64,000 nt of DNA from Hymenobacter frigidus (GCF_014640435.1 NZ_BMGY01000009.1:62001-126000); one strand, 5' to 3'. Counted from the stretch's first letter, positions 7,068-16,251 are shown. Numbers and translations are program-made. The notes: generated by a model from the letters alone, not told the origin.

Positions 7068-7805
7068 GTGAAGCATTCCTACTACGTTATTACGTTGCTT
7101 GTTTTACTGGGAGGACGGCCCACGGCGGTGCTGGCTCAGGCCTCTCGCGACCAGGCCGAGGCCCGCACTATTTACCATCAAGCCAATACCAAGCTCCAGA
7201 GTGCGGCGACACACGCGGTGCTGGCCAAGCAGGCGACCGGCTTTTTTGGCGATGGCACTTTTCAGCCCGGGGCCCTGCGCACCTTCGATGGCCGCTACCG
7301 TCCCGTGCCCGGCCTGCGCTTCCACGCCGGCCTGCACCTGATTGAAGCCCAGGACTCGATTGATACCGACTCGACGCACTTGTGGCCCGTGGGCAGCCTG
7401 CGCGGCTTCGACCTCGGGACTGCCGATGGCCCCGGCACGCCGCCGGTGCGCCGCTTCCGCCCCCGCCTGGTGAAAGAAGGCAGCGCGGGTACCCGTCGCG
7501 ATTTTGTGGAAGTGCTCACAGCCGTTGATGCCGGGCCCCTGCTACTGGCCTGGCTCTACGCCTCGGGGGCCGATGCCACGGCGGGCCGGCTCTCCTTTGC
7601 TCCCCTGCTGCTGGCCGGTGTCGGCAATGCCCCCGAAGAGCCCCTGCATCCGCTCGACCTGAATCAAGCCGCCGTGCTGCGCCTGTTCGGCAAGCGCGCC
7701 GACGACATGCGCGCCTTCGCCAACGCCCAGCGCCTGCACTTCGACCAGCCCACCGAAGTGGCGCGCATCATCGACCACTACAACCGGATAGCGGTGGTAA
7801 AATAG
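7068..7805 (+). CDS. Exported protein of unknown function
   Basis: A 245-residue protein starting with GTG. The N-terminus has a signal peptide: hydrophobic residues 6-22, then a likely cleavage after VLAQA near residue 25. The mature part is soluble, with no further membrane segments, no Cys and no motif I can assign. It begins with a helical stretch (RDQAEARTIYHQANTKLQSAATHAVLAKQ cannot be given as a motif, but residues 26-55 look helical). It also has conserved-looking blocks FDGRYRPVPGLRFHAGLHLIEAQ (near 85-107, quoted only to mark position by its RYRPVPG core) and RRDFVEVLTAVDAGP near 143-157. Glu, Asp and His residues are spread through the sequence, but no catalytic pattern is evident. 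The gene stands alone, with its own -7 motif upstream and a perfect 35-bp terminator-like inverted repeat downstream. Confidence 0.75.
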   Translation: MKHSYYVITLLVLLGGRPTAVLAQASRDQAEARTIYHQANTKLQSAATHAVLAKQATGFFGDGTFQPGALRTFDGRYRPVPGLRFHAGLHLIEAQDSIDTDSTHLWPVGSLRGFDLGTADGPGTPPVRRFRPRLVKEGSAGTRRDFVEVLTAVDAGPLLLAWLYASGADATAGRLSFAPLLLAGVGNAPEEPLHPLDLNQAAVLRLFGKRADDMRAFANAQRLHFDQPTEVARIIDHYNRIAVVK

Positions 7806-7810
7806 GCAAG

Positions 7811-7888
7811 ATTAAATCAAAAGGCCGATGGCCGTCCGTCCTGCTAATCATAAAGCAGGACGGACGGCCATCGGCCTTTTGATTTAAT
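7811..7888. terminator. Bidirectional terminator: perfect 35-bp inverted repeat
   Basis: The arms at 7811-7845 and 7854-7888 are perfect reverse complements over 35 bases, separated by the 8-base loop AATCATAA. The structure fills almost the whole gap between the convergent genes ending at 7805 and 7893. The outer part contains an AAAA/TTTT pair flanking a GC-rich stem (GGCCGATGGCC), so it can end transcription from both sides. The stem is much longer than a usual intrinsic terminator. Confidence 0.85.
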
Positions 7889-7892
7889 TCCC

Positions 7893-8432
7893 TTACTGCG
7901 GGTTCGCCTTCACGCTGAAGCGCGAATCGACGCGCAGCGTGGTGGTTTGGGGCAGCACCTTGGCCAGCTCGGCCGTGACGAATAGCGCGTAAGAATCGCC
8001 GCGCAGAAACATATCGAGCTTGTTGCCGGCCGGTTTCAGGGCCAGCGAGGTTTGGCCGGTGGGCACGGGGTCGAGCGAAGCGAGCAGCGTCTTATTGGCC
8101 CCCGTGGCGTCGGTGGCAATGTAGATTTCGATGCGCTTCAGGAAGTCGAAGTTTTGCGTGGCCGGGTTGGTCACCGTCAGGTTGAGGCGGTCGAGCATCA
8201 CGTCCTGCACGTAATTGGCGGCCGTTTTATTATTAGCGTAAGTGGCGTTGGCCGTAGAGTTGACCGTGACGCCCGGTAACGTGAGCAGCACGCCCGTGAG
8301 CGGCCCCGAGGGCGGCAGCTGCACCGTGCTGGAATCCTCCACGTTAAAAGTGAGCAGGCCGAGCACTTTCTTGCAGTTGCCGAGCAGCAACAGGCCCAAC
8401 AGTGGCAGGAGGTAAAAAAGGTTTTTTTTCAT
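7893..8432 (-). CDS. Lipoprotein of unknown function
   Basis: A 179-residue protein with a typical lipoprotein signal: MKKN, a hydrophobic core, then the lipobox LLGNC with Cys20, followed by KK. The mature part is predicted beta-rich and Thr/Asn-rich, with phrases such as DRLNLTVTNPATQNFDFLKRIEIYI near 90-115 (core RIEIYI). That pattern resembles small cell-surface lipoproteins of Bacteroidota with a beta-sandwich fold. No enzyme motif is seen. It sits between hmgA, with which it shares a strand, and a perfect inverted-repeat terminator at its 3' end. Any functional link to homogentisate breakdown is not supported. Confidence 0.8.
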   Translation of the reverse strand: MKKNLFYLLPLLGLLLLGNCKKVLGLLTFNVEDSSTVQLPPSGPLTGVLLTLPGVTVNSTANATYANNKTAANYVQDVMLDRLNLTVTNPATQNFDFLKRIEIYIATDATGANKTLLASLDPVPTGQTSLALKPAGNKLDMFLRGDSYALFVTAELAKVLPQTTTLRVDSRFSVKANPQ

Positions 8433-8487
8433 ACGAATGAAGACTGGTTAATTCAATAAAGGCGTGCTAACGCACCGACGGGCTGAT

Positions 8488-9693
8488 TTAGTCCATCATG
8501 TCGGCCGCCCGGGGCGGGTCGGGCACAAAGCCGGGGTTCCAGCTCATGGGGTAGCGGCCGTCCACGTAGGGCAGCGCGGCTTCGGTGAGGTAGAGCGGGC
8601 GGAACGTGTCGACCATCACGGCCAGCTCGTGGGTTTCCTTTTTGCCAATGCTGGCCTCCACGGTGCCGGGGTGCGGGCCGTGCGGCAGCCCGGTGGGGTG
8701 CCAGGTGAACGAGGCCAAATCGACACCTTTGCGCGACATGAAATTACCGGCCACGTAGTACAGCACCTCGTCCGAATCGACGTTGGCGTGGTTGTAGGGC
8801 GCGGGAATGGCCAGCGGGTGGTAGTCGAACAGCCGTGGCACAAACGAGCAGATGACGTAGTTGTGCCCCTCAAACGTCTGGTGCACGGGCGGGGGCTGGT
8901 GCAGGCGGCCGGTTATCGGCTCAAAATCATGAATACTGAAGGCGTAAGGGTAGAAATAGCCGTCCCAACCCACCACGTCGAAGGGCGAGTGCGCGTAGGT
9001 CAGCTCGTGCAGCAGGCCCTCTTTCTTGATGTGCACCACGTAGTCGCCTTCGGGAAATTCCTCGGTAATCAACTCCGATGGCGGGCGCATGTCGCGCTCG
9101 CAGTAAGGCGAGTGTTCCAGCAGCTGGCCGAAGTGGTTGCGGTAGCGCCGGCAGGTTTCCACGGGGCTGAACGACTCCACAATCATGAGCCGCACCGGAC
9201 CGTCCTCAAAGTGCAGCTGGTGAATGACCGTGCGCGGCACCACCACATAGTCGCCGGGCTCGAAGGCTACTTTGCCCATCTGGCTCCACAGCTCGCCGCG
9301 GCCTTCGTGCACGAAAATCACTTCGTCGGCCTGGGCGTTTTTGTAGTAGTACTGCATCCTCTTTTCCGTGGGGTTGCAGATGCTCATGGTCACGTCGGCG
9401 TTGCCGATGAGCGTTTGGCGGGCGGCCAGGTAGTCGCCGCCGGTGCTGGTTTGGGCCAGCGTGCGCAGGTGCTCGGGCTGCAGCGGCCGGTCCTTGAGCA
9501 GCTTGGGCGCGTACGGCTTCGGCTCGCCCACGTGCTTGATTTGGGTGGGCGGATGCACGTGGTAGAGCAGCGACGACACGCCATGAAACCCCAGCGTACC
9601 CACCAGCTGCTCCGAATACAGCGTGCCGTCGGGCTGGCGAAACTGGGTGTGGCGCTTGCGCGGAATCTGGCCGAGGCGGTGGTAATGAGCCAT
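8488..9693 (-). CDS. hmgA: Homogentisate 1,2-dioxygenase
   Basis: A 401-residue enzyme that opens the ring of homogentisate to maleylacetoacetate in tyrosine and phenylalanine breakdown, using a mononuclear Fe(II) centre in the cytoplasm. The sequence is full length and carries family phrases throughout: GFHGVSSLLYH near residue 35, EPGDYVVVPRTVIHQL near 146, and the C-terminal cupin with YNHANVDSDEVLYYV and FTWHPTGLPHGPHPGT, which hold the His and acidic ligands. No other gene of the pathway (hppD, fahA, maiA) is adjacent. An S9 peptidase lies upstream on the same strand, 88 bases away. The start at the ATG at 9693 is the only sensible one. Confidence 0.96.
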   Translation of the reverse strand: MAHYHRLGQIPRKRHTQFRQPDGTLYSEQLVGTLGFHGVSSLLYHVHPPTQIKHVGEPKPYAPKLLKDRPLQPEHLRTLAQTSTGGDYLAARQTLIGNADVTMSICNPTEKRMQYYYKNAQADEVIFVHEGRGELWSQMGKVAFEPGDYVVVPRTVIHQLHFEDGPVRLMIVESFSPVETCRRYRNHFGQLLEHSPYCERDMRPPSELITEEFPEGDYVVHIKKEGLLHELTYAHSPFDVVGWDGYFYPYAFSIHDFEPITGRLHQPPPVHQTFEGHNYVICSFVPRLFDYHPLAIPAPYNHANVDSDEVLYYVAGNFMSRKGVDLASFTWHPTGLPHGPHPGTVEASIGKKETHELAVMVDTFRPLYLTEAALPYVDGRYPMSWNPGFVPDPPRAADMMD

Positions 9694-9780
9694 AAGAAGT
9701 AGGGGGCGGGATTAGCTTCGCTAACCTGGCGGTTGGCGGCGTGAAAATACGCAGAAGTAACGCCCCACCCCCGCCCCGGC

Positions 9781-11862
9781 TCAGTTGGTGCCGGTGCGCG
9801 GCGGCGCGGCGGCAGCGGTCCCGGGCTTGAGGTAAGTGTCCATCCAGTCCAGCCAGAAGCGGTTGCGCTCGCGCTGGCGCACGGGGTCGCTGGCATTGTG
9901 CGCGGCCACCGGCCAGGCAATGAATTTGGTGGTAACGCCGTTGTCTTTCAGAGCGTGAAACAACTTGTACGACTGCGTGATGGGCACGCGCGGGTCGCCG
10001 GTATTGGCCAGAATGAGCGTGGGCGTCCGAATCTTGCCGGCCGCGGTGATGGGCGACTGGTCGCGGTAGTTCTGGGCGTTGGCCTCGCTCAGCCAGGGCG
10101 ACTCGCCCAGCGCGGCCGCCCGCTGAATGTTGGAGTCGCCCAGGTTGTACTGGTCGAGCCAGTCGGTGACCGACGCGCCGGCTACGGCCGCCTTCCACTG
10201 CGCGGGGTAGTGCCCCAGCAGCCACACCGTCATGTAGCCGCCGTAGCTCCAGCCGCTCACCCCGATGCGGTTGGTGTCAATCAGCCCGCCACGCTTGAGC
10301 TGGGTTAAGCCAGCCATCACGTCGCGGCCGGGTCCGGCGCCCGCGTCCTTGTAAATGGCGGCTTTGTAAGCATTGCCCAGGTTGTCGCTGCCCCGGTAAT
10401 TGGGCTCGAACACAAAGTAGCCCCGGCCCGCAAACAGCTGGGCCTGCGCCGAGAACGTGGCAATGGACGCGGCCGTGGGCCCGCCGTGAATGACGAGCAC
10501 CAGCGGGTAGGTTTTGCCGGGCGTGTAGTTGGCCGGATAAGTCAGCTCGCCGTCGTGCTGCAGGCCGTCCGACTGCCAGGTCAGGGTTTGGCCCTTGCCC
10601 AGTTGCAGGGCTTTCACGTCGTGGTTGAAATCAGTAAGCCGCTTCGGTCCTGCCGAAGCCGAAGCCATGTAAAACAGCTCAGAGGGTTGGTTGGGGCTGG
10701 AACCGATGAAGGCGATACCGCCCTGCCGGCTCACGCCCACTTCTACCCAGAACGACCACGTCGGGCTCACTTCGCCCAGGGCCAGCTTACGGGCCGCGCC
10801 GCCTTTCACCGGCTGCAGCCACAGCGAGGTCCGGTTACCATCGAGGCCTCCGAGCAGCAAATTCTTGCCACCAGGCATCCAGATTGTGCGGAATACGTCG
10901 CGGTCCAGGTTGGGCGTGAGGTTTTTGCCTTCGCCGCCCGCCACAGGCGTCGTCCATGTTTCGTTGATGTTCATCGTATTGCCCTGGCGCGGATACCAGT
11001 AGGAAACCTGGCTGCCATCGGGGGAAAACGTTGGGTAGCCTTCCAGCATCGTGCGCCCGGTGAGGGGGCGCGTGGTGCCGTCGGCCACGTTCAGCAGTTG
11101 CACTGCGCGCTGGTTGCCGTTGCCGGAGTGCGGCGTGGGCACTTGCACGAAGGCCAGCAGCTTGCCGTCTGGGCTCCAGGACAGCGGCGAAGAGGGCGCC
11201 CCGGGCGGGATGGTCACCGGCAGGCTCCACGCGCCGGAGGTCAGTCGCCGGGCGTCGCCGCCGGCTGCTGGCACTAGCCAGATGTGCGACGACGTGGGTG
11301 CCGCGGTTAGGAACAAGTCGTTGTTGCCCACTTCGAAGGCGTCGTAGCCCTTTTCGGGCGGGCCGGCCTGGTTGGCGGGCTCGTCGGCCGTCACGTAGGC
11401 GAAGGCGCCGCCGTCGGGCCGCCAGGCGTAGTGCTGCACGCCTTTGCGGGCGTGGGTCACCTGCCGGGGCTCGCCGCCGGCCAGGGCCCGCACAAAGAGC
11501 TGCGGGGCTGCGTCTTTGCCCGTGCCGGTCTTTTCCAGGTACGCTAGCTCCTGCCCGTTGGGCGACCAGCGGGGCTGGGTAAGGCCTATGCGCTTCTGGG
11601 CCAGCAGGCGCTGCTGCCCGCCGGCGGCCGTCACCAGCAGCAGGCCGGTCTGGAACCGGTCCTCCTCGTAGTCAGGCGTGGAAACCACCACGGCAATGGT
11701 CTTGCCATCGGGCGAAAACTGCGGGTCCGACAGCCCGGTGAGCTTGGCTAGGTCGCCCAGCTCGAACGGGTGCTGGGCGTGCAGGCCGGTGAGGGGCGCC
11801 AGGGCCAAGGCCAGCAGGGCCAGGCCCCGGCAAACCTGTTTCGTTGTAAAATGAAGAAGCAT
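9781..11862 (-). CDS. S9 family (prolyl oligopeptidase-type) exported serine peptidase
   Basis: A 693-residue protein with a signal peptide (residues 10-30, ending LHAQ). Residues about 40-400 form a WD40/TolB-like beta-propeller with repeated 'FSPDGK', 'WSPNGQ' and 'WRPDG' blades. Residues about 430-680 are an alpha/beta-hydrolase peptidase domain with the catalytic triad Ser539 (GWSYGGY), Asp623 (NTGDPRVP) and His655 (VAAH). The layout matches S9B/S9C dipeptidyl or acylaminoacyl peptidases that trim peptides in the periplasm. The gene is divergent from an AbgB-like M20 amidohydrolase, with a 280-bp shared upstream region. TACCTTTC at 11898-11891 is a near match to the -7 motif. A role in peptide scavenging is inferred. 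Confidence 0.93.
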   Translation of the reverse strand: MLLHFTTKQVCRGLALLALALAPLTGLHAQHPFELGDLAKLTGLSDPQFSPDGKTIAVVVSTPDYEEDRFQTGLLLVTAAGGQQRLLAQKRIGLTQPRWSPNGQELAYLEKTGTGKDAAPQLFVRALAGGEPRQVTHARKGVQHYAWRPDGGAFAYVTADEPANQAGPPEKGYDAFEVGNNDLFLTAAPTSSHIWLVPAAGGDARRLTSGAWSLPVTIPPGAPSSPLSWSPDGKLLAFVQVPTPHSGNGNQRAVQLLNVADGTTRPLTGRTMLEGYPTFSPDGSQVSYWYPRQGNTMNINETWTTPVAGGEGKNLTPNLDRDVFRTIWMPGGKNLLLGGLDGNRTSLWLQPVKGGAARKLALGEVSPTWSFWVEVGVSRQGGIAFIGSSPNQPSELFYMASASAGPKRLTDFNHDVKALQLGKGQTLTWQSDGLQHDGELTYPANYTPGKTYPLVLVIHGGPTAASIATFSAQAQLFAGRGYFVFEPNYRGSDNLGNAYKAAIYKDAGAGPGRDVMAGLTQLKRGGLIDTNRIGVSGWSYGGYMTVWLLGHYPAQWKAAVAGASVTDWLDQYNLGDSNIQRAAALGESPWLSEANAQNYRDQSPITAAGKIRTPTLILANTGDPRVPITQSYKLFHALKDNGVTTKFIAWPVAAHNASDPVRQRERNRFWLDWMDTYLKPGTAAAAPPRTGTN

Positions 11863-12142
11863 GGCTTTGACAAAAAATTCAGATGAAGTCGAAAGGTAGT
11901 CAGCTGAATGAAAATATAGTATTGTCGTTGCCTTTGCAGTGCATTATGTTTCCAGTGCTTCGTCTCATTACTTTCATAAGCCAACCAAGGCAGGATTCCG
12001 GCGTTGCTTTGCTGCTTCAGGATACCGAGCTTGCTGCATCAAACTGCCCGGTAACTTAGAAAGCGTTGGCTCGCGAAAGGCAACCGTGTATTAGTTTCGC
12101 CTACAGCAGACAGGGTTCTTACGCCTCTCTCCTTACTCAACC
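11863..12142. promoter_or_regulatory. Divergent upstream region of the S9 peptidase and AbgB-like genes
   Basis: Two near matches to the -7 motif are present, one for each gene: TACCTTTC on the minus strand at 11898-11891 and TAGTTTCG on the plus strand at 12092-12099. No clear operator or hairpin was seen. Confidence 0.35.
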
Positions 12143-13582
12143 ATGAATTCAAAAATTTACGCTTCGCTCGCCCTGCTCAGTATCGGAATGATGGCGGCCC
12201 AGCCAGTCGAGCCGGTGGCGGCCATCAAAACCCAGGCCTTGCAGGATTTGCAGGGCCGCTACGCCGATTACCGCCAGGTGGCTCAGAGCATCTGGGGCTT
12301 TGCCGAAGTGGGCTACAAAGAAGCCAAAAGCTCGGCCTTGCTCCAGAAGACTCTGAAGGATAACGGCTTCACCGTGCAGGCCGGTGTGGCAGACATTCCC
12401 ACCGCTTTTGTGGCCACCTATGGCAGTGGCAAACCCGTGATTGGTATTCTGGCTGAGTTTGATGCCCTGCCAGGGCTGGCGCAACAGGCGACGACGGCCA
12501 AAACCCCCATTGCCGGGCAGGACGCGGGGCACGGCTGCGGCCACAACCTGTTTGGCACCGCCAGCGTGGCAACCGGCATCGAATTGAAAAAGCTGCTTAA
12601 AGAAGGCAAGCTGAAGGGCACGATAAAGGTGTATGGCTGCCCGGCCGAGGAAGGCGGCAGCGGCAAAGTATACATGGTGCGGGCCGGCTTGTTCGACGGC
12701 GTGGACGCCGTAGTGCACTGGCACCCCAGCAACCAGAACCGGTCCATGATGGCCAGCTATATTGCCAACACTTCGGCCAAATTTCGCTTTCACGGAGTTG
12801 CATCGCACGCGGCGGCTTCGCCGGAGCGCGGCCGCAGCGCCCTAGACGGCGTGGAAGCCATGGACCACATGGTGAACATGATGCGCGAGCACGTGCCCCA
12901 GGAAACCCGCATTCACTACGTCATCACCGGCGGGGGCAGGGCGCCCAACGTAGTGCCCGATTATGCCGAGGTGTACTACTATGTGCGCCACCCCAACCGC
13001 GACCAGGTGAAGGACGTGTTTGCCCGCGTGGTGAAAGCAGCCGAGGGGGCTGCCCTGGGCACCGGCACCACCATGGACTACGAAATCATTGGCGGCACCC
13101 ACGAGCTGCTGCTCAACGAAACCCTGGCCCGCGCCCTGCAAGTCAACCTGGACCAGGTAGGCGGCGTCGCCTACACGCCGCAGGAAATGGCCATCGGCAA
13201 GCAGCTGCAGGCCTCGTTTGGCTACCCCGCGCCGCCAGTGGAAAATGCGGCCACCATCCAGCCGTTTGGCCTGAGCGACGGGGGCGGCAGCTCCGATGTG
13301 GGCGACGTAAGCTACGTAGTGCCCACCGTGGGCCTCACGGCCGCCACCTGGATTCCGGGCACGCCCGCCCACAGCTGGCAGGCCGTGGCGTGCAGCGGCC
13401 AGGAAATTGGCACCAAAGGCATGATGGTGGCCGCCAAAACCATGACGCTCACCGCCATCGATTTGTTCAGCGACGAAGCCCTGCTTATCAAGGCCAAAGC
13501 CGAGTTCAAGCAAGACGTGGGTACCTACGTGTACAAGCCGCTGCTCGGTGACCGCAAGCCTGCCCTCAACTACCGGGATTAG
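12143..13582 (+). CDS. AbgB-type M20 amidohydrolase (p-aminobenzoyl-glutamate hydrolase-like)
   Basis: A 479-residue protein with a weak N-terminal export signal (residues 5-20). It belongs to the M20 amidohydrolases of the AbgB branch. The signs are FAEVGYKEAKS near 52, the metal-binding GQDAGHGCGHNLFG near 128-141, CPAEEGGSGK near 170, and the AbgB-like C-terminal SDGGGSSDVGDVSYVVPT near 376-393 with GTPAHSWQ. AbgB hydrolyses p-aminobenzoyl-glutamate, a folate breakdown product. Whether this exported relative has the same substrate is unknown. It is divergent from an S9 peptidase and ends 45 bases from a convergent CtpA gene. Confidence 0.9.
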   Translation: MNSKIYASLALLSIGMMAAQPVEPVAAIKTQALQDLQGRYADYRQVAQSIWGFAEVGYKEAKSSALLQKTLKDNGFTVQAGVADIPTAFVATYGSGKPVIGILAEFDALPGLAQQATTAKTPIAGQDAGHGCGHNLFGTASVATGIELKKLLKEGKLKGTIKVYGCPAEEGGSGKVYMVRAGLFDGVDAVVHWHPSNQNRSMMASYIANTSAKFRFHGVASHAAASPERGRSALDGVEAMDHMVNMMREHVPQETRIHYVITGGGRAPNVVPDYAEVYYYVRHPNRDQVKDVFARVVKAAEGAALGTGTTMDYEIIGGTHELLLNETLARALQVNLDQVGGVAYTPQEMAIGKQLQASFGYPAPPVENAATIQPFGLSDGGGSSDVGDVSYVVPTVGLTAATWIPGTPAHSWQAVACSGQEIGTKGMMVAAKTMTLTAIDLFSDEALLIKAKAEFKQDVGTYVYKPLLGDRKPALNYRD

Positions 13583-13627
13583 CGCAAGCGGAACGGCGGT
13601 GGGCCGGCCGTGGGGCCCCGCCCTGGT

Positions 13628-15304
13628 CTACTTGCCCAGCAGCGCCAGCTGAGCGGTGCTGTCGTTCACGGCGTGCAGGGCGCGCTGCAGCTCCGGGTCC
13701 TGCTCACGCAGCACCGTATAATAAGCTACCTGGCCATAAGCGCTGCGGGCAATAAATGCCTTGAGCAGGTTGCGCAGCAGCGGCGCGCAGCGGCGCACAG
13801 CGGCCACATCGGTGCTCACGCCCGCTTGGGCAGCCTGGGCAGCGAGGCCCACCAGCTGCGCATCCGTGATGCGGAAGGTGGCGTTGAACTGCTCGAAGCG
13901 CAATCCCTCCAGCTCGGCTTTATGCGCTTGGTAGAAGTTCAGGGCAAAGGCCCGAGCCACGCCGCGGCTCAGCAACCTGGTGTAGTAAGCCGAGTGGGCG
14001 AGGGTATCGCGGGCCACAAAAACATCGGGCATGATGCCGCCGCCGCCGTACACCGTGCGGCCATGGTCGGTACGGAAGCGCAGGGCCTTGGCAAAATGCA
14101 CGCTATCGGCCGATTGCAGCTCGCCACGGGCCGAACGGCCGGTGAGCTCGGCGCTGTATTCAGCGTAGTTGGCCCCGTAGGGCTTTTGGATGGAGCGGCC
14201 GGCCGGCGTGTAGTAGCGGGCAATAGTGAGGCGCAGCTCGCCGCCATCGCTCAGGGCAATGGGCTGCTGCACCAAGCCTTTACCGAAGGTGCGGCGGCCC
14301 ACCAGAATGGCGCGGTCGTGGTCCTGCAATGCGCCAGCCACTACTTCGGCGGCGGAGGCGCTGCCTTCGTCCACCAGCACCACTAGGGCCCCTTCCTCAA
14401 ACTCGCCGGCCACGCGGGCGTAGGTCTGGGAGTCGTACTGCTCGCCCTTGCCGTCGGTGTACACGATTTTGCGCGAGCCCCCAATAAACTCATCGGCCAG
14501 GCGAGTGGCGCGGTCGAGGTAGCCGCCGGGGTTGCCGCGCAGGTCCAGCACGAGGCGCGTCAGGCCCTGGCGGCGCAGGTCAGCCAGGGCCGCCTTAAAC
14601 TCCTCGTAGGTATTCGAAGCAAAGCGGCTCACCTTGATGTAGCCGGTCTGCTCATCGACCAGGTAGGCGGCATCAACGGAAGTATTGGGAAGACGGCTGC
14701 GAGCAATGCTGAGGCTAAGCGGGCGCGGCTGGTGGCGGCGGCGCAGCTCCAGCACCACGCTGCTGCCGCGGGGGCCGCGCAGCAGCTCGCTGAGGCGGGC
14801 GGTAGTGAGGCGCGCGCCCGATACGCGCTTGCCGCCCAGGCTCAGAATCTGGTCGCCGGGCTGCACACCGGCCTGCTCGGCCGGGCCGCCGCTGAGCGGG
14901 GCCACCACGGTCATGGTATCGCGAAAGAGGTTGAACTCGATGCCCACGCCATCATAGTCGCTTTGCAGGAAAGAGTCAGTTTTTTCGCGGTCGCGGGCCG
15001 GGATGTACACCGAGTGCGGGTCGAGCTTTTCCAGCATCTGCACCACGGCGTAGTCGGCCAGGCCCTCAGTGTCGACGGAGTCGGCGTAGTCGCGGTCCAC
15101 GTAGCTCAGGATTTCCTTGAAGCGGAGGTAGCCGCGGGCCGTGGCATCGGGGTTTTCGGACGAGGGCCGAAACGGGTTGTTGGCCACCAGCGCCCCACAG
15201 CCCACGGCCAGCAGCAACAAAGCCGTTTGCCGCAGCCAGCCGCGCCGCCACCAAGCGGTAGCAGGCCGACCAGTTTTGGGGGCAGCGGGCGAAGAAAAGG
15301 GCAT
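13628..15304 (-). CDS. C-terminal processing peptidase, S41 family
   Basis: A 558-residue periplasmic protease. A single N-terminal membrane anchor lies at residues 26-42. A PDZ domain spans about 100-185 (YDGVGIEF, GPAEQAGVQPGDQI). The S41 catalytic domain follows, with Ser317 (GSASAAE) and Lys342 (RTFGKGLVQ) 25 residues apart, as expected for the Ser/Lys dyad. GNPGGYLDRATRLADEF is the usual strand before the active site. About 110 extra residues at the C-terminus (391-558) are common in Bacteroidota CtpA-like enzymes. It degrades or trims envelope proteins from the C-terminus. The gene is convergent with the AbgB-like gene and is preceded by a long AT-rich region. Confidence 0.94.
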   Translation of the reverse strand: MPFSSPAAPKTGRPATAWWRRGWLRQTALLLLAVGCGALVANNPFRPSSENPDATARGYLRFKEILSYVDRDYADSVDTEGLADYAVVQMLEKLDPHSVYIPARDREKTDSFLQSDYDGVGIEFNLFRDTMTVVAPLSGGPAEQAGVQPGDQILSLGGKRVSGARLTTARLSELLRGPRGSSVVLELRRRHQPRPLSLSIARSRLPNTSVDAAYLVDEQTGYIKVSRFASNTYEEFKAALADLRRQGLTRLVLDLRGNPGGYLDRATRLADEFIGGSRKIVYTDGKGEQYDSQTYARVAGEFEEGALVVLVDEGSASAAEVVAGALQDHDRAILVGRRTFGKGLVQQPIALSDGGELRLTIARYYTPAGRSIQKPYGANYAEYSAELTGRSARGELQSADSVHFAKALRFRTDHGRTVYGGGGIMPDVFVARDTLAHSAYYTRLLSRGVARAFALNFYQAHKAELEGLRFEQFNATFRITDAQLVGLAAQAAQAGVSTDVAAVRRCAPLLRNLLKAFIARSAYGQVAYYTVLREQDPELQRALHAVNDSTAQLALLGK

Positions 15305-15825
15305 AAATAGGGTAGAAGTATTAACGAATAGAAGAAAGCTTATTTAACCTCAAATTTATTGAAACTTTCCCGGCTAACTAGCTAAAAGAACGACCATTAC
15401 ACTATTTCTTATAGCAATGCAATAATTTATCTTCAAAAGGCTATAATACGACTTTGCTGCCGGCATATTACAATTAAAACGCTGACCGTAGGTTTATCTG
15501 TAATTGAACGCAATTTATAATTTTATCCGGACAACACCCGATTCTTTTCGCTGAACGAAATGACTTACGCGGTGAGCCAAACGATTTATGGCACTAAGCT
15601 TTGCTGCACTTGACCGGAGCACAACTACGCAGGCACTTTGGCTTCGGATTGACCAATAGCTCCCGGGTTTCGGCAGGCTTAGAATTGGTCAGCTTGCCGG
15701 GGCGTGGCAAGGCCTGCTGCCACTACCGGTGGCGTGGCGGTCCTGCTGAAAAAGCTTGCCCGGCCCCGGCCGTATCTTTGCGCCCCGTCGGGCAAGGTGC
15801 CCGGCCCCTTGCCCCTCCCCCGCCC
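15305..15825. other. Intergenic region, AT-rich left half, ruvX promoter at right
   Basis: Positions 15320-15560 are clearly richer in A and T than the flanking genes and contain no coding frame. They would carry the ctpA promoter. The part from 15600 to 15825 is GC-rich and open in the ruvX frame, but it lacks coding character and holds the predicted ruvX promoter, so I leave it out of the gene. Confidence 0.5.
15773..15780 (+). promoter_or_regulatory. -7 promoter element TATCTTTG for ruvX
   Basis: This is an exact match to TAnnTTTG, 46 bases before the ATG at 15826. It supports the short form of RuvX, because the longer frame would begin upstream of the promoter. Confidence 0.5.
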
Positions 15826-16251
15826 ATGCCCCGCATCCTCGCCATCGACTACGGAAACAAGCGCGTGGGCCTGGCCGTGACCGACCCGCTGTGCATGATT
15901 GCCACGCCGCTGGAAACCATTCACAGCAAGGATTTGGTGACTTATGTGCAAGCCTACCACCAGCGCGAGCCGCTGCGGGCCATCGTGGTGGGCATGCCGC
16001 GCACGCTCCTCAACGAGCCCACCGATGTGACCAGCGCCGTGGTGGGCCTGCTGCGCACGCTGCGCCGCGCCCTGCCCGAGTTGCCCATTCACGAGCTCGA
16101 CGAGCGGTTTACCTCGCGCATGGCCCATGCTACTATGCTGGCCGGGGGCCTGGGCCAGAAAGCCCGCCGCGACAAGGCCACCGTGGACCGCATCAGCGCC
16201 ACCATTATTCTGCAATCTTTTCTCGAATCGCCGCTCATGCGGGAAGTTTAG
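15826..16251 (+). CDS. ruvX: RuvX/YqgF-type Holliday junction resolvase
   Basis: A 141-residue cytosolic protein of the YqgF family (RNase H-like fold), thought to act on Holliday junctions and also on 16S rRNA pre-ends. The N-terminus MPRILAIDYGNKRVGLAVTD is typical, with catalytic Asp8. VVGMPRTLL near 55, DERFTS near 101 and the C-terminal KATVDRISATIILQ near 124-137 (acidic Asp128) complete the family signature. Length is normal for the family. The ATG at 15826 is chosen because it gives the canonical N-terminus and lies just after a -7 motif. Peptide deformylase follows after an inverted-repeat element. Confidence 0.94.
   Translation: MPRILAIDYGNKRVGLAVTDPLCMIATPLETIHSKDLVTYVQAYHQREPLRAIVVGMPRTLLNEPTDVTSAVVGLLRTLRRALPELPIHELDERFTSRMAHATMLAGGLGQKARRDKATVDRISATIILQSFLESPLMREV

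Noticed and set aside
8464..9702. A 412-codon open frame on the plus strand
   Set aside because: It is antisense to hmgA over the whole length.
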